Below, in pieces: positions 5,994-12,993 of a stretch of 14,599 nucleotides of DNA. A program made the translations under genes and the position numbers. The DNA is from an uncultured Alphaproteobacteria bacterium (lineage in GTDB: Bacteria; Pseudomonadota; Alphaproteobacteria; Rhizobiales; Beijerinckiaceae). Position 1 is the first letter of the stretch; each line of letters begins with the position of its first letter. The notes under the pieces are model-generated. The model was not told where the DNA came from. It did no database searches and saw nothing but the letters and a program-made list of their open reading frames with translations. The stretch covers positions 1 through 14,599 of the forward strand of contig CALCZO010000311.1 in assembly GCA_937903315.1 (NCBI GenBank), written 5' to 3'.

Positions 5994-7021
5994 TGGAACG
6001 CAGGATGCGGGGCCGCGGCGTTGCGGCAAGCTGGTACGGCATCGCCCGGACTGCGACCATCGACCGGGCAGGCGCCTGGGCCGAGCTTGACGACGGCGGC
6101 ACGGCGAAGATCGTTACCGGCGTCACCGAAATCGGTGAGGGGATCCTGACGGTTCTGGCTCAGGTGGCGGCCGAGGAACTCGGCATCCGCCCCGAGGACG
6201 TTACCATCGGCGACAACGATACCGCCCGCTCGCCCGAGGCGGCCCATGCCGGGGCAACGCGCCAGACCTACATGATCGGCAACTCGGTCGCACTGGCCTG
6301 CCGCGATGCGCGCGCCAAGCTCGATGCGGTCATCGCCGCCCATTGGGGGGTCGAGCCTGGACAGATCGAGGCCTTCAACGGCGAGATCTGGGCGGAAGGC
6401 ACCAATCTGCGCATGACGATGGAAGAGGCAGTCGACCTGGCCAAGAAACGCGGCGTGGTGCCGGTCGGTTCAGGCGCCTTCACGGCGCATGGCACCGGGC
6501 TCGATCCGGTCGACGGGAGTGGCAGCCCGTGGCAGGCCTATGTCTTCGGCTGTCAGGTGGCCGAGGTCGAGGTCGATACGGTGACCGGCGAGGTGCAGGT
6601 GCTCGGCATCTGGGCCGTGCATGATGTCGGGCGGGCGATCAATCCGCGCGGCGTCGAGGGCCAGATTGAAGGCGGCGTCGTCCAGGGGCTCGGTCAGGCG
6701 CTGATGGAGGATTACCGGCTCGAGAACGGCCACACCACGACGCACGGCTTTGCGAAGTACATCCTGCCGACCGCGCTCGACATGCCGCAGATCAACACCG
6801 TGATCGTCGAGGATCCCGATCCGAAAAGCCCGCTCGGGGCCAAGGGAATCGGCGAGCCGGCACTGGTGCCGACGGCCCCTGCCATCATGAATGCGATCTA
6901 CGATGCGGTCGGCGTCCGCATCACGTCTCTGCCTGCAACGCCGGAAAAGGTGCTGGCGGCACTGGCTGCCAGAGCCGCCGCACAACAGTCGGTGCGCGAG
7001 GGGGCGCAGGCTGCCGAATAA
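5993..7021 (+). CDS. Molybdenum hydroxylase: C-terminal half of catalytic subunit
   Basis: A 342-residue protein that is the second molybdopterin-binding half of a xanthine dehydrogenase-type catalytic subunit. It starts at the normally internal RRGRG(I/V)A motif (MRGRGVAASWYGIAR) and has TGVTEIGEG (42-50), the cofactor-contacting GATRQTY (87-93), GRAINPRGVEGQIEGG, and GAKGIGEP with the catalytic Glu288 that acts as general base at the molybdenum centre. Its ATG overlaps the preceding stop as TGATG and has GGAGG at 5981-5985 with good spacing, so separate, coupled translation is plausible. Splitting the catalytic subunit into two polypeptides is known for Eubacterium barkeri nicotinate dehydrogenase (NdhL and NdhM); the size here is close to NdhM (about 37 kDa). 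The alternative is that the pair is one gene broken by a frameshift or sequencing error. The FAD, Fe-S and Mo parts together would form one cytoplasmic hydroxylase. Confidence 0.9.
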   Translation: MERRMRGRGVAASWYGIARTATIDRAGAWAELDDGGTAKIVTGVTEIGEGILTVLAQVAAEELGIRPEDVTIGDNDTARSPEAAHAGATRQTYMIGNSVALACRDARAKLDAVIAAHWGVEPGQIEAFNGEIWAEGTNLRMTMEEAVDLAKKRGVVPVGSGAFTAHGTGLDPVDGSGSPWQAYVFGCQVAEVEVDTVTGEVQVLGIWAVHDVGRAINPRGVEGQIEGGVVQGLGQALMEDYRLENGHTTTHGFAKYILPTALDMPQINTVIVEDPDPKSPLGAKGIGEPALVPTAPAIMNAIYDAVGVRITSLPATPEKVLAALAARAAAQQSVREGAQAAE

Positions 7022-7078
7022 GTCCGCCCGAGCCCAACGGAGCTGGTCGCTCCATCCGAACCTGACGGGAGTCGCCCG

Positions 7079-8005
7079 ATGGAATACAGCATGTACAGCA
7101 AGATGCGTGTCGGCATCGTCCATTTCAAAGCCTTTCCGGGCATTGAAACCGGTGTCGGTCCCATTCTCGAAACGCTGGAAAAGATCTGCGCCGACGAGTT
7201 CTGGACCGCGGTCGAGATCGGCTGGATGAAGGATTACCGGGTGCGCAACACCGCCCGGCAGTTGCTCGATACCTCGCATCTGTCGGTGGCCTACGCGACA
7301 CAGCCGAAGATGCTGACCAACAAGTTCAACCTGAACTCGTTCGACAAGAAGGAACGCGCGGCTGCGATCGATGCGGTCCAGAGCGCGGTTGACGAGGCCC
7401 GCTGGCTCGGCGCGGAAGTCGTGCGCCTGATCGCCGGCAAGGACCCCGGCGACGAAAAGCGCGAAGAAGCCAAGAAGCTGCTCGTCGACAGCCTGCACCA
7501 GATTCTCGACTATTCGGCCAAGGACGGGCCGATGAACTTCACCCTCAAGATATTCGACCGCGACATCGACAAGAAGAACCTCATCGGCCATGTCGGCGAT
7601 GCGGTCGATATCGCCAGGGCGATCCGCCCCGAATATCCGAATTTCGGCCTGCTGACCGACCTCAGCCACTTCCCGCTCCTCAACGAGGACCCGGACGTTT
7701 CGCTGCCGCAGATGAAGGACTTCCTCGAATCCGTCCATCTCGGCAACTGCGTTTTCCGCGACAAGAGCCATCCCTGTTACGGCGACATCCAGCCCCGCTT
7801 CGGCATCCCCGGCGGCGAGACCGACCTGCCCGAGGTGACGGCCTTCTTCAAATCCCTGACGAAAAACGGCTTCTTCGACAAGACGGAGCGACCGATCGTC
7901 TCGGCCGAAGTGCGTCCCGTCATGCCCGGCGAGATTTCCGAAGTCATCCTGGCCAATGCCAAGCGCGTGATGCGCGACGCCTGGGCTTTGTCGCAACGGC
8001 CCTGA
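7079..8005 (+). CDS. Xylose-isomerase-like TIM-barrel protein (sugar isomerase/epimerase or IolE-type dehydratase)
   Basis: A 308-residue protein of the AP endonuclease 2/xylose isomerase-like TIM-barrel superfamily, which includes sugar epimerases and the inosose dehydratase IolE. Recognisable strands are MRVGIVHFKAFPG, FWTAVEIGWM, AEVVRLIAGKD, LLTDLSHFP, ESVHLGNC and RPIVSAEVRPV. By position the metal site would be residue 157, Asp194, His220 and Glu277; the Asp-to-His spacing of 26 equals that in tagatose 3-epimerase. Residue 157, in LKIFDRDIDKK, is lysine where the first metal-binding glutamate is expected. There is no signal peptide. GGGAG at 7067-7071 supports the ATG at 7079. It lies 57 bases after the molybdenum enzyme and before the transporter, and with the IolD-like gene downstream it recalls the IolE/IolD pair of inositol breakdown. 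The superfamily assignment is fairly firm; the reaction is not. Confidence 0.75.
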   Translation: MEYSMYSKMRVGIVHFKAFPGIETGVGPILETLEKICADEFWTAVEIGWMKDYRVRNTARQLLDTSHLSVAYATQPKMLTNKFNLNSFDKKERAAAIDAVQSAVDEARWLGAEVVRLIAGKDPGDEKREEAKKLLVDSLHQILDYSAKDGPMNFTLKIFDRDIDKKNLIGHVGDAVDIARAIRPEYPNFGLLTDLSHFPLLNEDPDVSLPQMKDFLESVHLGNCVFRDKSHPCYGDIQPRFGIPGGETDLPEVTAFFKSLTKNGFFDKTERPIVSAEVRPVMPGEISEVILANAKRVMRDAWALSQRP

Positions 8006-8028
8006 GACCGTCTGAAATCTGCGGTTCA

Positions 8029-8051
8029 GCGGTTGACCGACTCACAACCGC
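8029..8051 (+). other. Hairpin upstream of the transporter binding-protein gene
   Basis: GCGGTTG (8029-8035) pairs perfectly with CAACCGC (8045-8051), giving a 7-bp stem with a 9-base loop, in the 90-bp gap between the TIM-barrel gene and tctC. A second GCGGTT at 8021-8026 could compete for the same right arm. No T-run follows, so it is not a clear terminator. It could stabilise or process the mRNA to raise binding-protein output, which is common before solute-binding-protein genes. Nothing else is evident in the 8006-8095 gap apart from the AGGGAG ribosome site at 8084-8089. Confidence 0.35.
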
Positions 8052-8095
8052 ACCAAGCGCCGCACGAAGCAGGCGCATTTCATAGGGAGTGAACC

Positions 8096-9061
8096 ATGTC
8101 CGCAATGTCTCTGAAATCCATTCTGGCCGCCACCGTGATCACCGCCGGGGCCGGCATGACCTCGGTCGTCGCGCAGACCTTTCCCGCCAAGCCGGTGGAG
8201 ATGACGGTACTGTTTGGCGGGACTGCCCAGACGATCGGGCAGCTGCTGGCCGATCTGATGTCCAAGGAACTGGGCCAGCCACTGGTGCCGGTCGCCCGCA
8301 CCGGGGGCGGCGGCTCGGTCGGCTATCAGCATGTCCACAGTGCATCGGCGGACGGATACTCGATCGTCTGGAACTCGAACTCGATCAGCACCAACTACCA
8401 TGGTGGCAAGATCAATTTCGACTACAAGGCATTCAAGCCGATCGCGAAGATCTCCATCGAGGTGCCGGCACTCGCCGTCTCGGCCAGTTCAGGCTGGAAA
8501 ACAGTCGCGGACATGGTCAAGGACATCAAGACCTCTGGCAAGAAGCTCAAGATCGGTGCCTCCGGCAAGGGCTCGTTCACCCATCTGACCACGGTTGCCC
8601 TGCTTGATTCGCTCGGGCTTGCCGAGCAGACGCTGCACGTCCCCTACGATCAGGGCAAGGCGCCGGTTGAACTGCTGGCCGGCCGAATCGATGCGGCCTT
8701 GCAGTGGCCGGGACAGTTCCTCTCCCATGCCAAGGCCGGGACCATCAACATCCTGTGCGTGACCAGCAACAAGCGGGTTTCTGAAGCCCCGGATGTGCCG
8801 ACCTGCGATGAAGCCGGTGCCAAGGGCCTCAACATCACCATGTGGCGCGGGCTTGCCGCCCCGGCCAATACGCCGGACGATGTGATCGCAAAGCTTGAGG
8901 CCGCTGCGAAAAAGGCTGTTGCGAGCGAGGCCTTCGTCAAGGCGTCCAAGACGGTCGGTTTTGAACCGGCCTATGCCGACCGCAAGGAGTTTGGCAACGA
9001 GATCGCCGCCGATGACAAGCAGATCGCCGATCTGATGAAGAAGCTCGGTCTCAAGCAGTAG
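8096..9061 (+). CDS. tctC: Tripartite tricarboxylate transporter substrate-binding protein (TctC family)
   Basis: A 321-residue periplasmic binding protein of the Bug/TctC family. A Sec signal peptide is clear: a short N-region with Lys7, a hydrophobic stretch at about 9-25, and probable cleavage after Ala26 (VVA|QT). The mature part starts with the family's usual FPAKPVEMTVLFGGTAQT strand and continues with TGGGGSVGYQHVHSASADGY, HVPYDQGKAPVELLAGRIDAA and GLAAPANTPDDVIAKLE, all typical positions of this fold. It captures an organic acid and delivers it to TctA/TctB. AGGGAG at 8084-8089 decides the start. The symbol marks family membership only; citrate or tricarballylate specificity is not implied, and Bug proteins bind very diverse carboxylates and amides. 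The carboxylate-type ligand would be the pathway's entry substrate. Confidence 0.93.
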   Translation: MSAMSLKSILAATVITAGAGMTSVVAQTFPAKPVEMTVLFGGTAQTIGQLLADLMSKELGQPLVPVARTGGGGSVGYQHVHSASADGYSIVWNSNSISTNYHGGKINFDYKAFKPIAKISIEVPALAVSASSGWKTVADMVKDIKTSGKKLKIGASGKGSFTHLTTVALLDSLGLAEQTLHVPYDQGKAPVELLAGRIDAALQWPGQFLSHAKAGTINILCVTSNKRVSEAPDVPTCDEAGAKGLNITMWRGLAAPANTPDDVIAKLEAAAKKAVASEAFVKASKTVGFEPAYADRKEFGNEIAADDKQIADLMKKLGLKQ

Positions 9062-9081
9062 CATCGGGACAGGGAATCGCC

Positions 9082-9561
9082 ATGCGCGCGCCATCCATCG
9101 ACCGGATCACCGGCCTTGTCCTGCTCGTGCTGGCCACGGTTTGGGTCATCCTCGTCTGGCGGACCATTCCGCCGGGCGCCGGGCCGGTGGGGCCGCGCAC
9201 CCTCCCGCTTGGGCTGGGCGTGGCGCTGGCCGTGCTGTCCGCCTGGCTGATGTGGTTTGGCACCGGCGAGGCCGAAGAGCCCGCACCCGATCCGGCGCCT
9301 GCCGCAGGTGACTGGGTGACGCTGCGCATGGTCCTGGCCACCTTCCTGTCGATCGCGGTCTACGGTGTCCTGATGGAGCGCATCGGCTTTGTCTTTGCCA
9401 CGGCAGCGGTCGTTCTGGCCCTGCTGTGGCTGGCGCTTGGCATCCGCGACACGCGCAAGCTTGTCGGCATGACCATTGGCATCCCCATCGGCTGCTGGCT
9501 GGTCTTCGGCAAGCTGCTCGGCTCCCATCTGCCGCGCAGCCCGTGGTTTTCCCTGTTCTGA
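9082..9561 (+). CDS. tctB: Tripartite tricarboxylate transporter small membrane subunit (TctB family)
   Basis: A 159-residue inner-membrane protein with four to five hydrophobic segments at about 9-27, 41-60, 82-98, 102-121 and 127-146, separated by a Pro/Ala/Glu-rich loop at 61-77. Size, the N-terminal DRITGLVLLVLA segment, the PRTLPLGLG motif and the position between tctC and tctA identify it as TctB, a family with low sequence conservation. It supports the large permease TctA. It begins 20 bases after tctC, with AGGGAA about 5 bases upstream of the ATG, and ends 12 bases before tctA. Confidence 0.9.
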   Translation: MRAPSIDRITGLVLLVLATVWVILVWRTIPPGAGPVGPRTLPLGLGVALAVLSAWLMWFGTGEAEEPAPDPAPAAGDWVTLRMVLATFLSIAVYGVLMERIGFVFATAAVVLALLWLALGIRDTRKLVGMTIGIPIGCWLVFGKLLGSHLPRSPWFSLF

Positions 9562-9573
9562 CGAGGTTTGGCC

Positions 9574-11088
9574 ATGGATGCGGTTCTCAACGCCTTTGCT
9601 CTTGCCTTGACGCCCGCGGCCCTGCTGGCGACCACGGTCGGCACCCTGCTCGGTCTCGTCTTCGGCGCGGTTCCGGGGCTGACCTTCACCGTCGCGCTGG
9701 CGCTGGTGTTGCCGCTCACCTTCTCGCTGTCGGTGGCGCCGGCGGTCGGCATGCTGCTCGGCACCTACATCGGCGGCATGACCGGCGGCTCGGTGTCCTC
9801 GATCCTTGTCGGCATCCCCGGTACACCAAGCGCGGCAGCCACCGTGCTCGACGGCTACCCGATGGCCCGTCAGGGCAAGGCCTCGCTGGCCATGGGCACG
9901 GCCGTCATCGTCTCGACCTTCGGTGGGCTGTTCAGCCTGGTGATCATGATGGTGTCGGTCGATGCTGTCGCCAAGCTGGCGCTCAAGTTCGGCCCGGCGG
10001 AGATTTTCGCTCTGGTGCTGTTCGGATTGTCGACCATCTGCGGCCTGTCTGAGAAGTCGTTGCTGAAGGGCATGATCGCCGGGATTCTCGGCCTGCTGGT
10101 CATGACCATCGGTCTTGACGACATCGACGGCGTCCAGCGGCTGACTTTCGGCACGGTGACGCTGCAGCAGGGCATCAGCCTGCTCGTGGCGATGATCGCG
10201 ATGTTCGCTGTTCCGCATGTCGTCGAAGCTTTCGTCGACTATTATCGCGGTCAGGAACAGCGGATGCGCTCCGCCGACGTCCGGATGGAGCTGCCGCGCC
10301 TTGCCGATCTCGGCAAGCATTTCTGGCTGATGGTCCGCTGCTCGATTCTCGGCACCGGCATCGGCGCCATCCCCGGCACCGGTGGCCCGATTGCCGCGTT
10401 CCTGGCCTATTCGCATGCCCAGAAATATTCGAATGAGACGGTGCCCTACGGCAAGGGCGCGCTCGGCGGCATCGTCGCGCCCGAGGCTGCCAACAACGCG
10501 GTGACCGGCGGCGCAATGATCCCGATGCTGTCGCTTGGCATTCCGGGCGATCCGGCAACCGCGATCATCCTGTCGGGGCTGCTGATCCACGGCCTTGCGC
10601 CGGGACCGATGCTGTTCATCGAGCATATCGACAAGGTTTACATGATCTATGTCGCGGTGATCATTTCCTACATCGCGATCCTGTTCATCCAATTGCTCGG
10701 CATCCGCTATTTCGTCCAGTTGCTGCGCATTCCGGCCCATATGCTGGCGGTCGGCATCATTGTCATGTGCGGCTTCGGCGCCTATTCGGTGCGCAATTCG
10801 GTGTTCGATGTCTATACGCTGGCCGTCCTCGGCGTCGCCTCCTGGGGATTGATGCGGGCCAATATCCCGCTGACGCCGATCATCCTCGGCCTTGTTCTCG
10901 GCCCGACGCTGGAGCGCGAGTTCCGCACCGCTCTGGTGCTTTCGGAAGGCAGCTTTGCCATTTTCGTCAGTTCGTTCCCGGCGGCGCTGTTCCTGGCGCT
11001 CAGCGCCTTCGTCTTCATCATGCCGCTGATCCGCGCGCTGCGCGGACGCAAGAAGCCTGCGGCCGGAGAAAGTCAGACCCATGCTTGA
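9574..11088 (+). CDS. tctA: Tripartite tricarboxylate transporter large membrane subunit (TctA family)
   Basis: A 504-residue integral membrane permease with about 11-12 hydrophobic segments. Duplicated TctA signatures are present: GLVFGAVPGLTFTVALALV near the N-terminus, GIPGTPSAAATVLDGYP at about 80-96, and in the second half GIGAIPGTGGPIAAF (about 262-276) and LGIPGDPATAIILSGLL (about 321-337). It moves the substrate delivered by TctC across the inner membrane. I place the start at the ATG at 9574, which has GAGG at 9563-9566 with 7-base spacing; an in-frame TTG two codons earlier is less likely. The length matches the family (about 500). Its last eight bases, ATGCTTGA, contain the start of the IolD-like gene, so transporter and enzyme are translationally coupled and very likely serve one pathway. 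Confidence 0.95.
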   Translation: MDAVLNAFALALTPAALLATTVGTLLGLVFGAVPGLTFTVALALVLPLTFSLSVAPAVGMLLGTYIGGMTGGSVSSILVGIPGTPSAAATVLDGYPMARQGKASLAMGTAVIVSTFGGLFSLVIMMVSVDAVAKLALKFGPAEIFALVLFGLSTICGLSEKSLLKGMIAGILGLLVMTIGLDDIDGVQRLTFGTVTLQQGISLLVAMIAMFAVPHVVEAFVDYYRGQEQRMRSADVRMELPRLADLGKHFWLMVRCSILGTGIGAIPGTGGPIAAFLAYSHAQKYSNETVPYGKGALGGIVAPEAANNAVTGGAMIPMLSLGIPGDPATAIILSGLLIHGLAPGPMLFIEHIDKVYMIYVAVIISYIAILFIQLLGIRYFVQLLRIPAHMLAVGIIVMCGFGAYSVRNSVFDVYTLAVLGVASWGLMRANIPLTPIILGLVLGPTLEREFRTALVLSEGSFAIFVSSFPAALFLALSAFVFIMPLIRALRGRKKPAAGESQTHA

Positions 11089-12976
11089 AACCCCGCGCCC
11101 TGCCGCTGCCTGTCCTGTTCGCGCCCGCGCCCGTATCATTGCCCAGGCCGGCTCGCTCGAGGCCGCGCTTGCCTCCGGCGCGCTGCCGACAACCGTCAGC
11201 GTCAGCCTGTCCGAAGGGCTGGTGCTTGGGCTGCTGAAACAGGGCGTGCGCAAGTATTTCGCGATCTTTGGCCATGGATCGACCGATCTTGGCGAGGTTC
11301 TTCGCCTGTATGAAGCCGAAGGCGTCACCCGGACGATCAACTGCCGCAACGAGGTCGAGATGGCCCATGCCGCCACCGCCCTGTCGTGGCAGTATGGCGA
11401 GATGTGCGCGGCGGTCACCTCGATCGGCCCGGGCGCACTTCAGGCCATGGCTGCCTCGCTTGCCGCGTCGTCCAACGGCATCGGCGTCTATCACATCTAT
11501 GGCGACGAGACGACGCGCGGCGAAGGCTACAACATGCAGCAGATCCCCAAGGAGCAGCAGGGGCTGTTCGGGCAGATCACCGCGCTGATGGGCCAGTCCT
11601 ATGTCCTGCATACGCCCGGCGCGCTGCGCGACTGTCTGCGTCGCGGTGCGGCCTGCGTCGGACATCCCTACAAGGCCGGCCCGTTCTACCTGCTGCTGCC
11701 GCTCAACACCCAGCCGGAGATCACCGAAGTCAACCTGTCGACCCTTGCCGGCCGCCCGGCTCATGCCGATGTCGCGCCCGCCGGCCCCGAACCCTATCGG
11801 GCGGCGATTGCCGCGATCGCCGCCAGCGCCCGCCCGGTGATCAAGGCCGGCGGTGGCACGCGCGGCGCGGATGCTGCGGTGCGCGCGCTGGCCGAGCGGA
11901 TCGGAGCGGCCGTTGTCCTGTCGCCCGGCTCAACTGGTGTTCTGCCCGATTCGCATCCCCAGAACATGCATGTCGGCGGCTCAAAAGGCTCGATCAGCGG
12001 CAATTTCGCTATGGAAAACGCCGATCTTTTGATCGCGATCGGTACGCGCGGCGTCTGTCAGGCCGATTGTTCGGGCGTCGGCTATCCGAACGCAAAGGCT
12101 GTCATCAACATCAACGGTGATCTGAACGACCTGATGCACTACGCCAACACGATCGGGCTGGCCGGGAACATCTCGACGGTCATCGGGCGTCTGCTCGATG
12201 AGATCGCCGCCTCGAACGCCGTTGACCCGGCGGCAAAGGCCGGCTGGCTGGCCGAGACGGCGGCGCGCAAGGCGGTCTGGTCAGCCTTCAAGGCCGAGCG
12301 CTTTGCCGCCGCCCCGCTGGCTGACCCCGTCTGGCGCCGCCCCGCTCTTGTCCAGCCTGCGGCGATCAAGCTGGCTGCCGATTATGCCAGAACCCGCGAT
12401 GCGGCGAAGTTCTTCGATGCCGGCGACGTGCAGGCCAACGGCTTCCAGATTGTCGAGGATGACCGCACCGGCGACACCTTCACCGAAAGCGGCGCATCCT
12501 ACATGGGCTTTGCCGTCTCGGCCCTGCTGGCCTCGGCCGCGGCCGATGCGCCGCGCTACGCCATTGCCTTTACCGGCGACGGCTCGTTCATGATGAATCC
12601 GCAGATCCTCATCGACGGCGTGGAGCACGGCGTGCGCGGCATGATCGTGCTGTTCGACAACCGCCGGATGGCGGCGATCACCGGATTGCAGAAGGCGCAA
12701 TACGGCGAGGAATTCCGCACCAATGACGGTGTTGCGGTCGATTATGTCCGGATGGCTAGCGCGGTCAGTGGCGTCAAGGCCGTGTTCGGCGGCCACGATG
12801 CGGCAAGCCTGATCGCGGCACTGGACGAGGCGGGCCGTCATGACGGGCTGTCGCTGGTCCACGTTCCGGTCTATGCCGGGGACGATCCGCTGGGCGGCAT
12901 GGGCGCTTACGGATCGTGGAACGTCGGCAACTGGGTCGCCGACGTCCAGTCCCGCTATCTCAAGCAGAACATCTGA
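11081..12976 (+). CDS. Thiamine-diphosphate-dependent C-C hydrolase, IolD-like
   Basis: A 631-residue ThDP enzyme. Glu91 (CRNEVEMAHAATA) is the cofactor-activating glutamate and SIGPGALQ follows; the central domain has HVGGSKGSISGNFAMENADL and AIGTRG; the ThDP/Mg motif runs from GDG (499-501) to Asp526-Asn527. Several stretches fit IolD (trihydroxycyclohexanedione hydrolase) better than acetolactate synthase: IFGHG near the N-terminus, GDGSFMMN, IVLFDNRRMAAITGLQ, and the C-terminal GAYGSWNV segment before a final helix. The length also fits IolD (about 620-640). About 36 residues precede the usual IolD start. The ATG at 11081 overlaps the tctA stop. IolD opens a cyclic dione hydrolytically; the related cyclohexane-1,2-dione hydrolase yields an aldehyde acid. 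The aldehyde dehydrogenase directly downstream would suit such a product. A decarboxylase or synthase role is not excluded. It is cytoplasmic, with no membrane segment. Confidence 0.82.
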   Translation: MLETPRPAAACPVRARARIIAQAGSLEAALASGALPTTVSVSLSEGLVLGLLKQGVRKYFAIFGHGSTDLGEVLRLYEAEGVTRTINCRNEVEMAHAATALSWQYGEMCAAVTSIGPGALQAMAASLAASSNGIGVYHIYGDETTRGEGYNMQQIPKEQQGLFGQITALMGQSYVLHTPGALRDCLRRGAACVGHPYKAGPFYLLLPLNTQPEITEVNLSTLAGRPAHADVAPAGPEPYRAAIAAIAASARPVIKAGGGTRGADAAVRALAERIGAAVVLSPGSTGVLPDSHPQNMHVGGSKGSISGNFAMENADLLIAIGTRGVCQADCSGVGYPNAKAVININGDLNDLMHYANTIGLAGNISTVIGRLLDEIAASNAVDPAAKAGWLAETAARKAVWSAFKAERFAAAPLADPVWRRPALVQPAAIKLAADYARTRDAAKFFDAGDVQANGFQIVEDDRTGDTFTESGASYMGFAVSALLASAAADAPRYAIAFTGDGSFMMNPQILIDGVEHGVRGMIVLFDNRRMAAITGLQKAQYGEEFRTNDGVAVDYVRMASAVSGVKAVFGGHDAASLIAALDEAGRHDGLSLVHVPVYAGDDPLGGMGAYGSWNVGNWVADVQSRYLKQNI

Positions 12977-12993
12977 TTTCAGGAAGGCGCGCC

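Noticed and set aside
4035..6029. 664-codon minus-strand open frame opposite the fused Fe-S/Mo gene
   Set aside because: It is a mirror frame of a gene with all expected catalytic motifs; no domain or ribosome site supports it.
4113..7021. Carbon monoxide dehydrogenase (CoxMSL) assignment for the molybdenum enzyme
   Set aside because: Form I CoxL has a Cys in an AYRCSFR loop; here the equivalent segment reads AFRTFGAMQ, so CO oxidation is not supported.
8971..11418. 815-codon open frame on the minus strand opposite tctB, tctA and the start of the IolD-like gene
   Set aside because: It is antisense to well-supported membrane-protein genes and extremely rich in Gln, Arg, His and Asp, the usual translation of the reverse strand of hydrophobic GC-rich genes.
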